From assembly GCA_016933055.1 (NCBI GenBank), contig JAFGBS010000028.1, forward strand, positions 124,001 through 188,000: a stretch of DNA of 64,000 bases, given 5' to 3'. Every line of letters begins with the position of its first letter. The first letter of the stretch is position 1. A model generated the notes under the pieces. That model was not told the origin of the DNA. It ran no database searches and saw only the letters and a list, made by a program, of their open reading frames with translations. Below, piece after piece: positions 7,331 to 15,649 of this stretch. Both the position numbers and the translations under genes were made by a program. This DNA is from Promethearchaeota archaeon. Lineage in GTDB: Archaea > Asgardarchaeota > Lokiarchaeia > Sigyniarchaeales > Promethearchaeaceae.

Positions 7331-9004
7331 ATGGATGAAAATAAGGAAAAGAACATCCAAAAAGAATTGGAAAGATGGGAAAACACAACCGTCAAGAAAG
7401 TAATAGATAAATATCCATTATTTAAAAAATACTTCCGAAATCTATCAGATTATGATTCAAAAGCACTATATACCCCGTTGGATATTATGGACTTAAATTA
7501 TCTAAAAGATCTTGGATTTCCGGGTGAATATCCATTTACGCGACATGTTCAACCTACAGCATACCGTGGGAAATTATGGACAATGCGGCAATTTGCTGGT
7601 ATGGCTAGCGCTGATGAAACTAATAGACGTTTCAAATATCTAATTGAAAACGGATTAACTGGATTAAGCGTTGCATTCCATTTGCCCACAATTTATGGGT
7701 ATGAAAGTTGTGATTCTATGTCTACGGGAGAAGTGGGTAAAATCGGTGTAGCAATTGATACTGTAGAAGATATGGAAAAGTTGTTCGCTGGAATTGATCT
7801 TAGTAAAATATCCACTTCGATGACAATCAATGCTCCTGCTTCCATATTATTATCCATGTACTTAGTAGTCGGTGAAAAACAAGGCGTTCCATCTGAGAAA
7901 CTCACTGGAACCGTCCAGAATGATATCTTAAAAGAATATATTGCGCAAAAATCGTATATTTTTCCTCCGGAACCCTCGATGCGATTGATAATTGACACTA
8001 TCGAGTACTGTACTAAACATGTTCCGAAATGGAATACAATAAGCATTAGCGGTTATCATATACGTGAAGCAGGCTCCACCGCGGTTCAAGAACTCGCTTT
8101 TACTCTTGCTGACGGATTTGCCTATGTAGAAGCAGGAATTGAGCGGGGATTAGATGTTGATGCTTTTGCACCTCGTCTATCCTTTTTCTTCAATGCACAC
8201 AATGATTTTTTCGAGGAAATCGCAAAATATCGCGCAGCACGACGCATATGGGCAAAACGAATGAAAAACAAATATGGTGCAAAAAATCCGGATAGTTGGA
8301 AATTACGTTTCCATACACAAACTGCTGGAGTATCATTAACAGCGCAAGAACCCGAAAATAATATAGTAAGAGTTACCCTTCAAGCACTAGCTGCAGTGCT
8401 TGGTGGTACGCAATCCTTACATACCAATTCGTTCGATGAAGCTTTATGTTTACCTACAGAGAAAGCTGTTCGTATTGCTTTACGAACACAACAAATAATC
8501 GCTCATGAATCAGGTGCAACCAATACTATCGATCCACTCGCTGGTTCATACTATGTTGAAGCGTTAACAGATGAAATGGAAAGACAAGCCGAAGAATATT
8601 TTAAAAAAATAGAAGAATTGGGTGGAGTTATCCCGGCAATACGACAAAACTTTTTCCAGAGAGAAATTGCACGAGCTGCCTACCGATATCAGAAAGAAGT
8701 TGAAGCAAAAGAGCGTATCATTGTCGGCGTAAATAAGTATGTAACAGAAAGTGAACGCCCCGAAATTCTTTATATAGATGAGAAAGTTGAAGAAGAACAA
8801 TGTGAGAGATTAGAAAATACTAAAAAGAATCGGGATAGTGAGAAAACAACTAAAGCTCTTTCAATCTTAAAACAAAAAGCACGCACAGAAGAAAATCTTA
8901 TTCCATTTATACTGGATTGTGTACGAGCGTATGCATCTATAGGAGAGATAATTGGAGCTTTAAAAGAAGTTTGGGGTACGTATCGAGAAGATGCAATCTT
9001 TTAA
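7331..9004 (+). CDS. Acyl-CoA mutase (methylmalonyl-CoA mutase family) large subunit
   Basis: 557 residues from the ATG at 7331, preceded by GAGGT; an upstream in-frame GTG at 7316 is possible. This is the TIM-barrel catalytic subunit of a B12-dependent mutase, with the B12-binding domain encoded separately in the next gene. Family landmarks: RHVQPTAYRGKLWTMRQF (71-88), GLSVAF (111-116), STSMTINAPA (161-170), FPPEPSMR (211-218) and SGYH (240-243). Arg218 and His243 correspond to Arg207/His244 of the Propionibacterium enzyme. However, the position of its Tyr89 is Phe88 here, Tyr75 is Gln74, and the usual Asp after GLSVAF is His117. Methylmalonyl-CoA is the default substrate, but another branched acyl-CoA is possible. 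It is co-transcribed with the next three genes by spacing. Confidence 0.9.
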   Translation: MDENKEKNIQKELERWENTTVKKVIDKYPLFKKYFRNLSDYDSKALYTPLDIMDLNYLKDLGFPGEYPFTRHVQPTAYRGKLWTMRQFAGMASADETNRRFKYLIENGLTGLSVAFHLPTIYGYESCDSMSTGEVGKIGVAIDTVEDMEKLFAGIDLSKISTSMTINAPASILLSMYLVVGEKQGVPSEKLTGTVQNDILKEYIAQKSYIFPPEPSMRLIIDTIEYCTKHVPKWNTISISGYHIREAGSTAVQELAFTLADGFAYVEAGIERGLDVDAFAPRLSFFFNAHNDFFEEIAKYRAARRIWAKRMKNKYGAKNPDSWKLRFHTQTAGVSLTAQEPENNIVRVTLQALAAVLGGTQSLHTNSFDEALCLPTEKAVRIALRTQQIIAHESGATNTIDPLAGSYYVEALTDEMERQAEEYFKKIEELGGVIPAIRQNFFQREIARAAYRYQKEVEAKERIIVGVNKYVTESERPEILYIDEKVEEEQCERLENTKKNRDSEKTTKALSILKQKARTEENLIPFILDCVRAYASIGEIIGALKEVWGTYREDAIF

Positions 9005-9016
9005 GGAGGAAAAAAT

Positions 9017-9418
9017 ATGTCAAATGAAAGAAAGATACGAGTAATTGTAGCAAAACCGGGATTAGATGGACATGACCGGGGAGCAAAAGTTGTTGCACAT
9101 GGATTAAAAGATGCAGGATTTGAAGTTATTTATACGGGACTTCATCAAACACCTGAGGATATCGTTCAAAGTGTCATTCAAGAGGATCCTGATGCATTAC
9201 TTTTATCATTACTTAGCGGAGCCCACAATAAACTCTTTACTGCAATCACTAAGCAGCTTGAAGAGCAAGGAATCGACGATGTATTAGTAATCGGAGGAGG
9301 AATAATACCAGATCAAGATATTCCTCATCTAAAAAAACATGGGGTCGAAGAAATATTCGGTCCGGGCACAGAAATTGATGAAATAGTCGAATATGTTAAG
9401 ACCCACTTAAAACGATGA
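9017..9418 (+). CDS. Acyl-CoA mutase B12-binding subunit
   Basis: 133 residues, forming just the cobalamin-binding Rossmann domain. The DxHxxG motif is Asp17-Gly-His19-Asp-Arg-Gly22, with His19 the expected lower axial cobalt ligand (base-off/His-on binding). LSLLSGAH and the VIGGGIIPDQD segment supply the other corrin contacts. The start is fixed by a strong Shine-Dalgarno, AAGGAGG (9003-9009), which overlaps the stop codon of the large-subunit gene. The two products form the mutase as in other archaea with split subunits. Confidence 0.93.
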   Translation: MSNERKIRVIVAKPGLDGHDRGAKVVAHGLKDAGFEVIYTGLHQTPEDIVQSVIQEDPDALLLSLLSGAHNKLFTAITKQLEEQGIDDVLVIGGGIIPDQDIPHLKKHGVEEIFGPGTEIDEIVEYVKTHLKR

Positions 9419-9434
9419 TGTTCAGGCTAAGGAT

Positions 9435-10472
9435 ATGCAAATCAACGTAACCGATTCTGAAATAGACGAACAAGTACACAAATTACGGGCAGGAGATCAA
9501 AGAGCGATTGCGAAGTTAATGACCTATGCTGAAATGAATCTATTTCTCGCTTCCCAAGTTATAAAAAAACTCTATAAATATACTGGAAATGCATACATAA
9601 TCGGCATTACGGGCGCTCCTGGGGTTGGAAAAAGTTCCTTAGTCAACCAGATGGCTGCATTCTATATTTCTGAGGGTCATAGAGTAGGGATCATTGCGGT
9701 AGATCCTACATCGCCATTTAGTGGCGGAGCCATTCTAGGTGATAGAATTCGAATGAAAAAGAGTTTTAGTCTCAAAGATGTGTTCATTCGATCTATGGCG
9801 AATCGTGGTCAAATGGGGGGTCTTGCACGGGCAACTAGGGACATGATTAAAATTTTGGATGCTGCGGGATATGAGATAATTCTCGTTGAAACTGTCGGTG
9901 TTGGACAAGATGAGATTGACATATTCAAGGCAGCTCATACATGCGTTGTCATAGTAGTTCCGGGGATGGGAGATGAAATCCAAGCAATAAAAGCGGGAAT
10001 TATGGAAATCACAGATGTATTTGTGGTGAATAAGATGGATTTATCTGGTGTAGATCGCACCATAATGGATCTAGAAACCACTCTTCAACTCACCCATAAC
10101 TCCAAACCAAAAAAACCAATTACGCCTGCTCAAGGATTATTTGTAAAGGTTAATAATTGGAAACCTCCAATTATAAAAACTAATGCAATAACGGGTGAAA
10201 ATATTCCCAAATTCATACAAAACATCCAAACACACCAAGATTTTCTTAAAAAAAATGATTTACTTCCTATAAAGAAACTAGCTGCATGCAAGAATGAAAT
10301 CATGGATATTATGAAATTCCAACTATACAAAAAAGTGGAAGATTATGTTTTCAAAAACACTGATGTGAATGATTTAATTGAAGGAATTATTGAGGGTGAT
10401 ATAGATCCCTATAGCATTTCAGAAGACATTTTAGCAAAATTTGTGAAAGAAGCAAGGATTTTAGACAAGTAA
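9435..10472 (+). CDS. meaB: MeaB/ArgK-type GTPase, mutase chaperone
   Basis: 345 residues. It gates cofactor delivery to and repair of the B12 mutase at the expense of GTP. Motifs: G1 GAPGVGKS (60-67), a switch segment VDPTSPFSGGAILGDR, the G3 region ETVGVGQDE, and NKMD as G4. The C-terminal helical extension used for dimerisation is present, and the length is close to the usual 310-350. AAGGA lies shortly before the ATG, and the gene begins 16 bp after the B12-binding subunit. Assignment is firm from motifs and operon position. Confidence 0.92.
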   Translation: MQINVTDSEIDEQVHKLRAGDQRAIAKLMTYAEMNLFLASQVIKKLYKYTGNAYIIGITGAPGVGKSSLVNQMAAFYISEGHRVGIIAVDPTSPFSGGAILGDRIRMKKSFSLKDVFIRSMANRGQMGGLARATRDMIKILDAAGYEIILVETVGVGQDEIDIFKAAHTCVVIVVPGMGDEIQAIKAGIMEITDVFVVNKMDLSGVDRTIMDLETTLQLTHNSKPKKPITPAQGLFVKVNNWKPPIIKTNAITGENIPKFIQNIQTHQDFLKKNDLLPIKKLAACKNEIMDIMKFQLYKKVEDYVFKNTDVNDLIEGIIEGDIDPYSISEDILAKFVKEARILDK

Positions 10473-10484
10473 TCGGGATTATTA

Positions 10485-11300
10485 ATGACTTCAGAAAAAA
10501 TCTTAAACGCAATCTCCAAAGTCATTCAGAGGGTAGAATCTGTACAAATTTACTCTAATACTTATTTTATTTTAGGGGCGGGACAGTTTGGTCGTATTGC
10601 ATTGGAATACGCTCAGAATCAGGATAGTAAGCCTACAATCTTAGTGATTGATAAAATTGATACTCCATTAGTGCATGAGTATCATAGACTTGCAGATGAA
10701 CATGAGCTCAATATTATATGGAATACCTCGAATGGTCGATTTTTTCTCCAAAAAGATGTAAAAAATCTTCCTTTCCTATTTTTATTCGGTTTTCCTGATT
10801 ATTTTATTCCTGCAATTCCCCTTCACGTACTTGCATTTCTTCTTCAAGAATTTCTTCAGTCTATTCATGCTGACATTCAAGTAAGAAATTCTATACCTCA
10901 TGACAAATGGAATATTATCTTAAATTCTATTCCCAAACAAGTCGTATTAGATGCTGATCCAAATAATGGTGTGATTCTCCTCTCATGGGTGAAAGAAGGT
11001 GAAATTTGTCCTCCTAATTGCATCGCACCAATTCGATTTTGCCCCCACCATAATCGAAAAAAACCATTTACAATCACGGAAATCGTTCGGAAAGTGTCCA
11101 TTCCTGACATTCTTAATCTTACTATTGAAAGTCACCAAGCAACAGCAGGATTAGGGATAATAAAAGGAATGGAGTTAAAGAATCTATTATTAACTTGTTT
11201 AATTCAACTCCAAAAGAAAATTGAGTCCAAGCACCATCTATTGTTTTTCGTTGCAACCACATGTAATTGTCACGGAGTTGTTAATGTTTTTTATATATGA
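10485..11300 (+). CDS. Unknown Rossmann-fold protein with C-x3-C-x6-CPHH motif, last gene of the mutase operon
   Basis: 271 residues, starting 12 bp after meaB. The N-terminus has a nucleotide-binding loop, ILGAGQFG (29-36), followed by a beta-alpha pattern as in TrkA/dehydrogenase Rossmann domains. In the second half Cys175, Cys179, Cys186 and His188/189 (ICPPNCIAPIRFCPHH) make a plausible metal or Fe-S site. Further Cys residues occur at the very C-terminus (TCNCHG). I do not recognise a named family. The position suggests a role linked to B12 mutase metabolism or to a redox sensor for it, but this is inference. Coding strength and spacing make it a real gene. Confidence 0.6.
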   Translation: MTSEKILNAISKVIQRVESVQIYSNTYFILGAGQFGRIALEYAQNQDSKPTILVIDKIDTPLVHEYHRLADEHELNIIWNTSNGRFFLQKDVKNLPFLFLFGFPDYFIPAIPLHVLAFLLQEFLQSIHADIQVRNSIPHDKWNIILNSIPKQVVLDADPNNGVILLSWVKEGEICPPNCIAPIRFCPHHNRKKPFTITEIVRKVSIPDILNLTIESHQATAGLGIIKGMELKNLLLTCLIQLQKKIESKHHLLFFVATTCNCHGVVNVFYI

Positions 11301-11354
11301 TTCTTATCGATGAAGCTCAATCATTCTTTCAGATTTTGTGTAGGATTTAATTAT

Positions 11355-11666
11355 TTAGCTCACTTGAACATCATGCGCGATCTGCATTAAATCGTTTATT
11401 TCTTTTAATATACGAACGATTTTGATCCCTTTAGATGTTAATTGGATCACTTTTTCTTTATCCCGATTTTCCCTGTAATGAATAAGACCCATTTTGAGTA
11501 AATCTGTTCTTGCCCGGAAAAAAGAATTATAATTTGAGCCTAGCTCCTCTAAATTCTCAAAAAATTCCGAAAGTGAACATCGATAATTCTTTACACCGTA
11601 AAGTATGTGCAAAGTTTCGCGGACTCCACGTTTTTTGTACAACTGATAAAATATCATATCCCTCAA
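11355..11666 (-). CDS. Small winged-helix DNA-binding protein
   Basis: 103 residues. The pattern is helix, then LSEFFENLEELGSNYNSFFRARTDLLKMGLI (helix-turn-helix and recognition helix), then a basic hairpin HYRENRDKEKVIQLT and a terminal helix. This is a typical archaeal single-domain winged helix of the ArsR/MarR-like superfamily. There is no ligand-binding domain. It lies convergent with the mutase operon and about 150 bp from the ThDP enzyme gene on the same strand, either of which could be a target. The target is not determinable from sequence. Confidence 0.6.
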   Translation of the reverse strand: MRDMIFYQLYKKRGVRETLHILYGVKNYRCSLSEFFENLEELGSNYNSFFRARTDLLKMGLIHYRENRDKEKVIQLTSKGIKIVRILKEINDLMQIAHDVQVS

Positions 11667-11816
11667 TCCCTCAAATGTAAAAACAGAACCAAGATTGCGA
11701 AAAGTTCTCGCTTATATATTTCAATCGATGGATTTTTAATATTTTTGGTAAGATTTGATGAAATTTCCCGAATTTTCTAAATTTCGCTACATAAATCGAC
11801 AAAAGAAGAAATTTAG

Positions 11817-13556
11817 TTAATAAGAATTTGGTGGTAAAAATTCCTCGGGATCTGTGATAACATCAATTAATTGGACTCCTTTTTGATTATGCAATGATGA
11901 TTTAATAGCTTCATCTAATTGGCTTATAGTTTTAACTTGTTTGCCTTTAATTCCAAAAGCTTCTGCAATTTGCACGAAATTCGTATTTACACGATCTGTA
12001 TCATAATATCTTCTATTATATAGCATGGCTTGTCCAAATTTCACAAATCCAAGAGCGGAGTTATTTAATACCACGATCGTGCAATTTATCTCCTTTTGTA
12101 CTATGGTTTCCAAATCGGACAAACCACTATTCATTAGTCCCCCATCTCCGGTGAGAAGTACTAATTTTGGAGTAGGTTCACCATATGTGTCTTGAATTGC
12201 AATGCCGGTTCCTAAAAGTGCTCCTAATCCAAATCCAGTAGGACCAACTCCTCTCGGGGTTATAATCTTTCTGCCTAAACCCTTAACAGGAAAATAAGGC
12301 CCAATCCATCTAGAACTTGCACTCGCATCTGTCACTAAATAATCTTCTTCGGTAAAATATTGAGAAATGGAGTATAAAACCCTTTGTGGCTTAATAGGTT
12401 CTGAATCCATCCATTTAGCAGCATCTCTTTCCCAGTATTCCGTATGATCTTGTTTTAATTCCTCCAAATTTCTCTTTCTTTCCTTCATTAATGATTCTAA
12501 AGATTCTCTGTCTCTAGTTAATCCTTCGTCTTGTAATCGCCGGATAATCATATCTAGTGCAATTTTGGAATCCCCAACAACACCCCATGCGTTAAATGAT
12601 AATCCGATCTCTCCTGGATCTAAATCAATCTGAATTACCGGCATTTTAGAAGAGGGAATTTTGAAATTAGCAGTATCATCTTCGGTCATTCGATTACCTA
12701 TAATAATTAGCAGATCTGCAGTTCTTCGAATGAATTTATGATTGGGTTTTTCACCGAACAAACCCACTGTCCCAAAATAATAGGGATCTTCTTGCTGTAG
12801 GATGCCTTTCCCGGATATTGTAGAAAATACAGGAATTTGCAACATATCTGCCAGCTTTTTTATTTCTGTAAAAGCACCCGATGAAACTGCTTGTGATCCT
12901 GAAAAAATTGCCGGCTGTTTCGCTTCCCGAATCATTTGGACTGCATTTTCGATTTCATTCGCCGCTGGAGCAATACTGCAACCTTCGATGGCACAAGATC
13001 CTCCTTTTTTTGTAGAAATATACCTCTTTAATGGTAATTCTTTGGAATTCATAACATCTTCAGGAATAATTAAAGCAGTAGGCCCGGGTTTTCCATTTTT
13101 AGCCATTCTTATTGCGTAATTTACATAACGTGGGACTTGGTCAGGGATATAAATAGATTGACAAGTTTTTGTTATAGGTTCAATTACCCCTTGAACATCA
13201 ATATCATGTGGTACATTGCGAAGTTTGTGTTCTTTTTTAATGACTCCAATAATAGCTAAAAGTGGAGTGCCAGATCCTCTGGCTTCTGAAATTGCAACCG
13301 GAAAGTTCATGGAACCTGCAGCACCAGCATCACAAACTCCTAAACCTCCTGTTACACGACTATATGCATCCGCTGCAAAAGCTGCAGTACGTTCATCATT
13401 TACAAGTATATGGTCTATTCCATCTGTTTGTAATATTCCATCATAGAATGCAAGAGTATGACCATCTGGAATACCAAATACTTTAGAAACTCCGTAATCT
13501 TTCAGCATTCGAGTAATTCCCATTCCCACTCTGACTTTATCTTCATTTTTTTCCAT
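11817..13556 (-). CDS. ThDP-dependent enzyme, acetolactate synthase (IlvB)-like
   Basis: A three-domain thiamine diphosphate enzyme of about 579 residues. The N-terminal PYR domain has the ThDP-activating Glu in NDERTAAFAADAYSR; the central domain is a degenerate FAD/nucleotide-type Rossmann fold; the C-terminal PP domain has GDGGLMNSG followed by NN, the Mg-ThDP motif. The reaction could be acetolactate synthesis or decarboxylation of another 2-oxoacid. No small regulatory subunit gene is near, so a biosynthetic AHAS role is not assured. The open frame extends to 13637. I prefer the ATG at 13556 because IlvB proteins normally begin 10-20 residues before the GITRML..YGV.KVFGIP block, and because 13637 would leave only 4 bp to the divergent gene. 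Confidence 0.8.
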   Translation of the reverse strand: MEKNEDKVRVGMGITRMLKDYGVSKVFGIPDGHTLAFYDGILQTDGIDHILVNDERTAAFAADAYSRVTGGLGVCDAGAAGSMNFPVAISEARGSGTPLLAIIGVIKKEHKLRNVPHDIDVQGVIEPITKTCQSIYIPDQVPRYVNYAIRMAKNGKPGPTALIIPEDVMNSKELPLKRYISTKKGGSCAIEGCSIAPAANEIENAVQMIREAKQPAIFSGSQAVSSGAFTEIKKLADMLQIPVFSTISGKGILQQEDPYYFGTVGLFGEKPNHKFIRRTADLLIIIGNRMTEDDTANFKIPSSKMPVIQIDLDPGEIGLSFNAWGVVGDSKIALDMIIRRLQDEGLTRDRESLESLMKERKRNLEELKQDHTEYWERDAAKWMDSEPIKPQRVLYSISQYFTEEDYLVTDASASSRWIGPYFPVKGLGRKIITPRGVGPTGFGLGALLGTGIAIQDTYGEPTPKLVLLTGDGGLMNSGLSDLETIVQKEINCTIVVLNNSALGFVKFGQAMLYNRRYYDTDRVNTNFVQIAEAFGIKGKQVKTISQLDEAIKSSLHNQKGVQLIDVITDPEEFLPPNSY

Positions 13557-13617
13557 AACTAGTTTTACTTTGGTGGCTTCAAAAATATTATTCATGGAAA
13601 TTATAATGTCAGATTTA

Positions 13618-13661
13618 TTAGTTCGAAAACGTATCAATTAAATGGTTCGAAATCGGACTAA
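13618..13661. promoter_or_regulatory. Inverted repeat at the divergent ThDP enzyme / FMN-binding protein junction
   Basis: TTAGTTCGAAAACG on the left and the reverse complement TTAGTCCGATTTCG on the right match at 11 of 14 positions. They are centred between the divergent genes. If the downstream start codons are used (13556 or 13595 on minus, 13690 on plus) the palindrome is intergenic and well placed as a shared operator. If the outermost ATGs are used it lies inside both genes. Confidence 0.35.
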
Positions 13662-14160
13662 CCCAAAAGATGTGCATAATAAATTGCGTATGAATAATGA
13701 AGAAATGAAGGATCTAAGTATAGAATTGATGAAATGCTCCGAATCCGTTTTTTTAAGTACTATTAATGAGGAGGGATTTCCAAATATTCGAGCTATGAAT
13801 AATCTAAGAAGTAGTGAGCAATATGAAAATTTAAATTCTCTTTTTATAGGCCACGATGATGATTTTATGATACTTCTTAGCACGAACACTTCCTCAGAAA
13901 AAATAAAGCATATCCAAAATAATCCAAAAGTTTCAGCTTATTATAAAAAACCTGGTGTCTGGCAAGGAGTGACGTTTATTGGTGAAGCTGAATTTGTGGA
14001 GGATCCAGAAATAAAAAAAGCAATTTGGCAGGAGGGATTTAAAAAATTTTATCCCCTCGGATTCGATGATCCTGACCACACTGTGTTGAGAATATATCCG
14101 ATTAAAGCCAAAGGATGGAATAGCGTGAAACTAACCAAATTTCAATTTAATATTCGATGA
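13642..14160 (+). CDS. Pyridoxamine 5'-phosphate oxidase-like FMN-binding split-barrel protein
   Basis: 172 residues. VFLSTINEEGFPNIRAM, the loop SSEKIKHIQNNPKVSAYYKKPG, GVTFIGEAEFVEDPEIKKAIWQEGF and the C-terminal LRIYPIKAKGWN follow the general-stress-protein-26/PNPOx-like split barrel that binds FMN or F420. It is probably a homodimeric flavin-binding reductase or sensor; the substrate is unknown. An internal ATG at 13690 would match the family N-terminus better and would free the palindrome at 13618-13661. It is divergent from the ThDP enzyme. Confidence 0.75.
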   Translation: MVRNRTNPKDVHNKLRMNNEEMKDLSIELMKCSESVFLSTINEEGFPNIRAMNNLRSSEQYENLNSLFIGHDDDFMILLSTNTSSEKIKHIQNNPKVSAYYKKPGVWQGVTFIGEAEFVEDPEIKKAIWQEGFKKFYPLGFDDPDHTVLRIYPIKAKGWNSVKLTKFQFNIR

Positions 14161-14229
14161 TTAAAGTACCTCAAATCTATCAAGGGGGATTTTTAATTTC
14201 TAAAATCTATCAACCCAGTAGAAAAATCA

Positions 14230-14580
14230 CCAACTAAAACTTGAAATCAATAATATCTTTATTCCTACTGGTCATGGACGAATCCTATCTTTTTTGTGGA
14301 AAGAAGATAATATTCTAATTAAGAAAATAGTAGAAAAGATGGGATTATCGAAATCTACCGTGACATCCATCTTAGATCGATTAAAGGAAGATGGACACCT
14401 TCTTCGCAACATTTTACCTCTCTAAACGAGAGACTTATGTAGTATAAACGGAGAAAAACTAAGAGCTCCACCATATATATAAAAAAATTTCCGAGGAGAT
14501 GATAGATTAATTTTATCACATCTTTAATGAGCAAGATATTGACGATTTTGAGCAAAAATTAAGACATTTATTAAACAACA
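14230..14580 (+). pseudogene. MarR-family transcription regulator, decayed
   Basis: One frame gives TGHGRILSFLWKED, then a clear winged-helix core, IVEKMGLSKSTVTSILDRLK, then EDGHLLRN, ending at a TAA near 14425. A second frame downstream restores MarR-like sequence (RETYVV, TEKN, HHIYKKISEEMID, FYHIFNEQDIDDFEQKLRHLL) but is interrupted by three further in-frame stops. The order of elements (recognition helix, wing, C-terminal dimer helices) is that of an intact MarR protein. At least one frameshift and several nonsense changes have inactivated it. No obvious start codon remains. Confidence 0.65.
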
Positions 14581-14611
14581 CATATCCCACAACTTAAACG
14601 CTCAATACGGT

Positions 14612-14831
14612 TCTATCTTGTATAGGATTCCCTATATATACTCGTTCTACGGTATAACGTTACCCAAATGGGATAATCCACGAATTTCCCATGGATAACC
14701 CTATTAACCCTTTGGGTTAGATTTCATGGGTTATAGGAACTCCCACGCTAAAAGAACCTACCGTATGCACTATCTAGGTAGAGTTTTAGCGTAGTTCGTA
14801 CTATGTGGGGTATCGGATACAAATTTGAGTA
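14612..14831 (+). repeat. Structured dispersed repeat C, copy 2
   Basis: Partner of 5958-6168. The conserved hairpin CCCATG (14688-14693) with CATGGG (14725-14730) here encloses an extra perfect stem, TAACCC-TTT-GGGTTA (14705-14719). The second hairpin ACGCTAAAA (14745-14753) with TTTTAGCGT (14784-14792) is extended inward by CTACC (14758-14762) with GGTAG (14777-14781). The outer closing stem is weaker than in C1. It ends about 115 bp before the transaldolase ATG. With the MarR relic it fills the 14161-14945 gap. Confidence 0.6.
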
Positions 14832-14945
14832 TAGAATTTATTAAAATACGGTATCTAAAATTTTTTTATTTTCTAAAGAAGCTATGGTTAATTTAATATC
14901 ATTTTTACCATATAGATTTTCAAAAATAAAAATAAGTGAACATAT

Positions 14946-15605
14946 ATGAAATATTTCTTAGATAGTGGAAAAATCGAGGAAATTCGATATGCGTATAAAA
15001 ACTGGGCAATTGATGGAGTTACTACCAATCCAAAACATATAAAAAATTCAGGGAAGACCTTCAAAACCGTACTCAAGGAACTTGCTGATGAATTTAAGGA
15101 TACCGAATTTCCAATTTCTGTCGAAATCAACCCTCACCTTGAAAAAGCAGAGGACATGATAAAAGAAGCGAAAGAGTACTCCAAGTTGTCTTCGAATTTT
15201 GTGATAAAAGTACCTTGTACAGAGCAAGGATTGATAGCTGCAAAAATACTTGAAGAAGAGGGTGTGCGTGTAAATGTTACATTAATCTTTTCTGCAAGTC
15301 AAGCAATTCAAGCAGCCCGCATTAACGCAACATTTATCTCACCATTTATTGGATGGCAGGAAGCAAGTGGAGTCGATTGCGCAACTTTGTTAGAAGATAT
15401 AATGCTAATAGTTGAAAATTACGGATTTTCGAGTGAAGTTATCGTCGCAGCTCTGAGGAACGGAAAGCAAATCGTTGAAGCTGCACGATTGGGAGCAGAC
15501 ATTGTTACAGCTGGTTTTGAGGTTTACAATGATTCCTTCGATCATCCGTTTACAGATCGGGGTCTAAAAATCTTCCAAGACGCATGGGATTCAACACCTC
15601 ATTGA
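14946..15605 (+). CDS. Transaldolase / fructose-6-phosphate aldolase family protein
   Basis: 219 residues, the length of the short TalC/Fsa (MipB) subfamily. It is a single TIM barrel with YFLDSGKIEEIR at the N-terminus, GVTTNP (24-29), the Schiff-base lysine in FVIKVP (Lys88), VNVTLIFSASQA, and SPFIGW..ASG. It catalyses aldol transfer or cleavage of sugar phosphates in the non-oxidative pentose phosphate pathway. It is the only intact gene in its stretch; the structured repeat C2 ends about 115 bp upstream and might form part of its leader. Confidence 0.88.
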   Translation: MKYFLDSGKIEEIRYAYKNWAIDGVTTNPKHIKNSGKTFKTVLKELADEFKDTEFPISVEINPHLEKAEDMIKEAKEYSKLSSNFVIKVPCTEQGLIAAKILEEEGVRVNVTLIFSASQAIQAARINATFISPFIGWQEASGVDCATLLEDIMLIVENYGFSSEVIVAALRNGKQIVEAARLGADIVTAGFEVYNDSFDHPFTDRGLKIFQDAWDSTPH

Positions 15606-15649
15606 GTATATTTTTGAAAGCAAATTTTTATAAAAATAACTCAATAAAT

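Noticed and set aside
11817..13637. Calling the ThDP enzyme a biosynthetic acetolactate synthase (ilvB)
   Set aside because: No ilvN/ilvH or other branched-chain amino-acid genes are nearby, and the family includes many other 2-oxoacid decarboxylases, so no gene symbol is given.
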